This document shows positions 61,699-64,000 of a stretch of DNA of 64,000 nt, piece by piece. The stretch spans positions 7,803 through 71,802 of the forward strand of contig CAZXEN010000007.1 of NCBI GenBank assembly GCA_964639765.1, read 5' to 3'. The translations under genes and the position numbers were made by a program. The notes under the pieces are model-generated. The model was not told the DNA's origin, made no database searches, and saw only the letters and a list, made by a program, of their open reading frames with translations. Each line of letters opens with the position of its first letter. The first letter of the stretch is position 1. The stretch comes from Scybalousia_A sp964639765. GTDB lineage: Bacteria; Bacteroidota; Bacteroidia; Bacteroidales; P3.

Positions 61699-61748
61699 TT
61701 GCGGATTAACGATGCAATGACAATATTGCCTTGAGAGTTAATCCGCAA
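61699..61748 (-). terminator. Inverted repeat between yebC and rsmI
   Basis: TTGCGGATTAAC (61699-61710) and its complement (61737-61748), 26 bases apart. On the minus strand the second arm is followed by TATTTTTTG, as for a terminator of yebC. A second hairpin (CAATATTTT/GAAAATATTG) overlaps just downstream. Confidence 0.6.
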
Positions 61749-61759
61749 TGATGACAAAA

Positions 61760-62506
61760 TTAAGCCTCTTGTGCAGCTATAAGTTCTTCTGTCATTTCAA
61801 GATTATGATATACAGCCTGTACATCGTCATCTTCTTCAATAGTATCCACAAGTTTAAGAACTTTCAGTCCTTGTTCTACAGGTATAGACTGAGTGTTGTT
61901 TGGAATACGTTGCAGTTCTGCACTTTCTGCTTCTATACCTGCTTGCTCCAAAGCAGAGTTCATATTGGCAAAGTCTTCCATCTTGGTATAAACAGTGAAG
62001 TATTCTTCGTCTTGCTCTATATCTTCGGCACCTGCATCTATCAACTGCATTTCAAGTTCTTCAGGGTCTCTCTCTCCTATCTTTATCTGGAAGACACCTT
62101 TTCTTTCAAACAAGAAAGACAAAGAACCATTTGTGCCTAAGTTACCGCCTAACTTGTTGAATATGCTTCTGACTGAAGCAACAGTACGGTTATTGTTGTC
62201 TGTCAAACATTCAACAAAAACAGCTATTCCGTGAGGAGCATATCCTTCAAAAGTAATCTCCTGCAAAGCAGCAGTGCCTTTATCACTTGCTTTTGTGATA
62301 GCACGTTGAAGAGTATCCTTTGGCATATTTGCTCCCTTGGCATTTTGAACAGCCAAACGCAAACGAGCATTAGCTTCAGGATCTGGACCACCTTCTTTGA
62401 CAGCAACAGTAATATCCTTGATTATCTTTGAAAATATCTTTGAACGTTTAGCATCCAAAGCTCCCTTTTTTCTCTTAATGGTAGACCATTTATTATGTCC
62501 TGACAT
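61760..62506 (-). CDS. YebC/PmpR family protein
   Basis: A 248-aa protein starting MSGHNKWSTIKRKKGALDAK, the invariant YebC/TACO1 N-terminus, with FSKIIKDITVAVKEGGPDPE and LRLAVQNAKGANMPKDTLQRA. Members were described as DNA-binding regulators; recent work also ties the family to translation of difficult (proline-rich) sequences. The actual role here is not decided by sequence. It lies downstream of trpS. Confidence 0.94.
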   Translation of the reverse strand: MSGHNKWSTIKRKKGALDAKRSKIFSKIIKDITVAVKEGGPDPEANARLRLAVQNAKGANMPKDTLQRAITKASDKGTAALQEITFEGYAPHGIAVFVECLTDNNNRTVASVRSIFNKLGGNLGTNGSLSFLFERKGVFQIKIGERDPEELEMQLIDAGAEDIEQDEEYFTVYTKMEDFANMNSALEQAGIEAESAELQRIPNNTQSIPVEQGLKVLKLVDTIEEDDDVQAVYHNLEMTEELIAAQEA

Positions 62507-62567
62507 ATTAAAATTATTTTTATTGTTTATAAATTAGGTTAATTTTCTATTTTTCTGTTTTGTTTTT

Positions 62568-63560
62568 TCAGTTTCTGAAACCTATTATCTCCCTTACTTC
62601 CCTTATTGTCCTTGAAGCACTTTCCTTGGCTTTTTCTCCTCCTGAGCGTATGACCTTGCCAAGATACTCTTCATTGGAAGCAAGCTCTTTGATTTTTTCC
62701 CGTATAGGACCGACGAAGTTTTCCATGTCTTCTGCCAACTGCTTTTTCATATCCCCATAGCGGATAGAACAATCATTGTAAGCATCTTCAAATTGTTTCA
62801 CCACCTCTTGTTTTGACACCAGTCGCATCAAAGCAAACAGGTTCTCAATCTCTATTGGCTTAGTCTGGTTTTGTTCTGTAGGACCGCTGTCGGTCTTTGC
62901 ACGCATTATCTTCTTTTTTAGGACATCAGGCTCGTCGTTCAGATATATGGTTGCAGCCTCTCCGTATGATTTACTCATCTTTCCGTTGCCGTCAAGTGAA
63001 GGAATTTTTATCAAATCATCACCGAAGTTGAAAGCTTGTGGCAAAGGGAAGTAGTCAACTTTATACATTTTGTTGAAACGTTCAGCAAAATTCCTTGTCA
63101 TTTCCAGATGTTGTTGCTGGTCTTTTCCTACAGGCACCTTGGTGGCACGATGCAGAAGAATATCTGCTGCCATAAGGGTAGGGTAGGTAAGCAATCCCGC
63201 ATTGACATTGTTAGGGTTTTGTCTGACTTTTTCCTTGAAAGCAGCCACTCTCTGCAGTTCTCCCACGTATGTGGTCATATTAAGATACATATACAGTTCC
63301 GCTACCTCAGGTACAGAACTTTGAACATATATTGTGGCTTTTTCAGGGTCAAGTCCGCAAGCAAGATATTGGCAAAGTATAGTCTTAACGTTGTGTTGTA
63401 AATCCTCAGGATTAGGGTGAGTTGTAAGTAGGTGGTAATCTGCAATAAAGAAATAGCAGTCATACAACTCCTGCAAAGAAACATAGTTTTTCAGAGCGCC
63501 AAAATAGTTTCCCAAGTGTAGATTTCCCGTTGGACGCATGCCGCTAAGTATAACTTCCAT
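62568..63560 (-). CDS. trpS: Tryptophanyl-tRNA synthetase
   Basis: A 330-aa class I synthetase: the HIGH-type motif in PTGNLHLGNYFGAL, ADYHLLTTHPN, VPVGKDQQQHLEMTRNFAERF and the KMSKS motif (GKMSKSYGEAAT). Length is normal. A TAACTTTG promoter lies upstream. Confidence 0.97.
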   Translation of the reverse strand: MEVILSGMRPTGNLHLGNYFGALKNYVSLQELYDCYFFIADYHLLTTHPNPEDLQHNVKTILCQYLACGLDPEKATIYVQSSVPEVAELYMYLNMTTYVGELQRVAAFKEKVRQNPNNVNAGLLTYPTLMAADILLHRATKVPVGKDQQQHLEMTRNFAERFNKMYKVDYFPLPQAFNFGDDLIKIPSLDGNGKMSKSYGEAATIYLNDEPDVLKKKIMRAKTDSGPTEQNQTKPIEIENLFALMRLVSKQEVVKQFEDAYNDCSIRYGDMKKQLAEDMENFVGPIREKIKELASNEEYLGKVIRSGGEKAKESASRTIREVREIIGFRN

Positions 63561-63590
63561 ATATCAAAGTGATTTATTTATTCAAGTCTG

Positions 63591-63621
63591 CAAAGTTAGT
63601 ACATTTTTTTTAGTTATGCAA
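63591..63621 (-). promoter_or_regulatory. Promoter of trpS
   Basis: Minus-strand TAACTTTG (63591-63598) with TTG (63619-63621) at spacing 20, and a leader of about 25 bases. Confidence 0.65.
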
Positions 63622-63723
63622 TATTTATTAAAAAAATGGCTACTCTGACCAAGACTCTGTAATGGGAAAACACTCTTTCAGGCAGAAAGACCATGCTATA
63701 TAATAGGGCTTTCAGTACTGCTT

Positions 63724-63810
63724 GAAAAAAGTCTTGATTTTTAGAAATAAAAACCAACTCTTTTGCATATAAAAATCAAGACTTTTTTCTCAAAAACCAA
63801 CTCTTTTTTC
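63724..63810. repeat. Dispersed A/T-tract word element, locus 5
   Basis: Four units: AAAAAAGTCTTGATTTTT, then AAAAACCAACTCTTTT (inverse of GAGTTGG), AAAAATCAAGACTTTTTT (inverse of GTCTTGAT) and AAAAACCAACTCTTTTTT. It sits between the divergent trpS and 63978 genes. With the two promoters it accounts for what can be seen in the 63561-63977 gap. Confidence 0.75.
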
Positions 63811-63909
63811 GATGCAGAAAAGATTCTTATATTTTTTTTGGCTTTTCTTTTTTTTAGTAGGAAATAAGACAATAAAAAATTGCTTAAAATACAATTTTTC
63901 TTAAAAATA

Positions 63910-63941
63910 TTTGGTCAATAAATAAATTTCTTATACTTTTG
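63910..63941 (+). promoter_or_regulatory. Promoter of the gene at 63978
   Basis: TTTG (63910-63913), a 20-base spacer and TACTTTTG (63934-63941): a full consensus match, 36 bases before an ATG. Confidence 0.85.
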
Positions 63942-63977
63942 CATCGTAAAAATATATAAAAATAAATAACAATAAAA

Positions 63978-64000
63978 ATGGCAAAGGTAGAATTTACAGA
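63978..64000 (+). CDS. Start of a gene cut by the window end
   Basis: Seven codons (MAKVEFT) follow a full-consensus promoter, so a real, well-expressed gene probably starts here. Too little is present to name it. Confidence 0.5.

Overview
The window is a gene-dense, A+T-rich stretch of a Bacteroidota chromosome, most likely Bacteroidales. Three things support this: many promoters fit the Bacteroidetes pattern TTTG-N19/20/21-TAnnTTTG; two secreted peptidases end in type IX secretion (T9SS) sorting domains; and several families are typical of the phylum (TamL-type Omp85 lipoprotein, DUF4296, DUF3109, short IorA, FtsL-FtsI-MurE order). No prophage, integrase, transposase or CRISPR array was seen, so this looks like core chromosome.

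Layout. 1-5.8 kb: end of a membrane protein gene, a YtrA-type GntR regulator, then a giant TPR protein paired with an outer-membrane barrel. 6.2-13.1 kb (minus): an M6 metalloprotease carrying a 660-bp internal tandem duplication, a BaiN-type flavoprotein, era, tRNA-His and a small barrel protein. 13.2-13.45 kb: a strong minus-strand promoter followed by a rod-shaped RNA fold (6S-like candidate or long leader). 13.5-18.2 kb (minus): mnmA, purL, a ComEA-like protein, hpt. 18.3-26.5 kb (plus): initiator tRNA, rsgA, dtd, M14 peptidase, barrel, waaA, tamL, mtnN. 26.5-30.9 kb (minus): rodA, mrdA, thiL. 31.2-43 kb (plus): DUF3109, PPi-type phosphofructokinase, purE, a kinase/dCMP deaminase fusion, iorA, then a tight operon from a polyprenyl synthetase to prfB (with its +1 frameshift), a TSCPD protein, a thioesterase and an RNA methyltransferase. 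43.1-45 kb: alkaline phosphatase (minus) and menG (plus). 45.4-60.8 kb: the division/cell-wall (dcw) cluster mraZ-rsmH-ftsL-ftsI-murE-mraY-(murD remnant)-ftsW-murG-murC-ftsQ-ftsA-ftsZ. 60.9-63.6 kb (minus): rsmI, yebC, trpS. The window ends at the first codons of another gene.

The genes serve envelope growth (dcw cluster, RodA/PBP2, WaaA, TamL), purine synthesis and salvage (purL, purE, purN, hpt, mtnN), and translation or tRNA maintenance (era, rsgA, rsmH, rsmI, dtd, tsaC, mnmA, prfB, trpS).

The most unusual observations are: (1) a family of dispersed elements built from short words flanked by A- and T-tracts (consensus AAAAAGWSTTGRTTTTT), found in three intergenic regions and inside the 3' end of ftsW; (2) an intact 178-aa protein in the murD slot of the dcw cluster that resembles only the C-terminal domain of MurD and has lost its key residues; (3) the rod-shaped RNA candidate with a near-ideal promoter; (4) probable MraZ boxes over the mraZ promoter. 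Everything was read by eye, with no database search or folding program; names rest on remembered family motifs.
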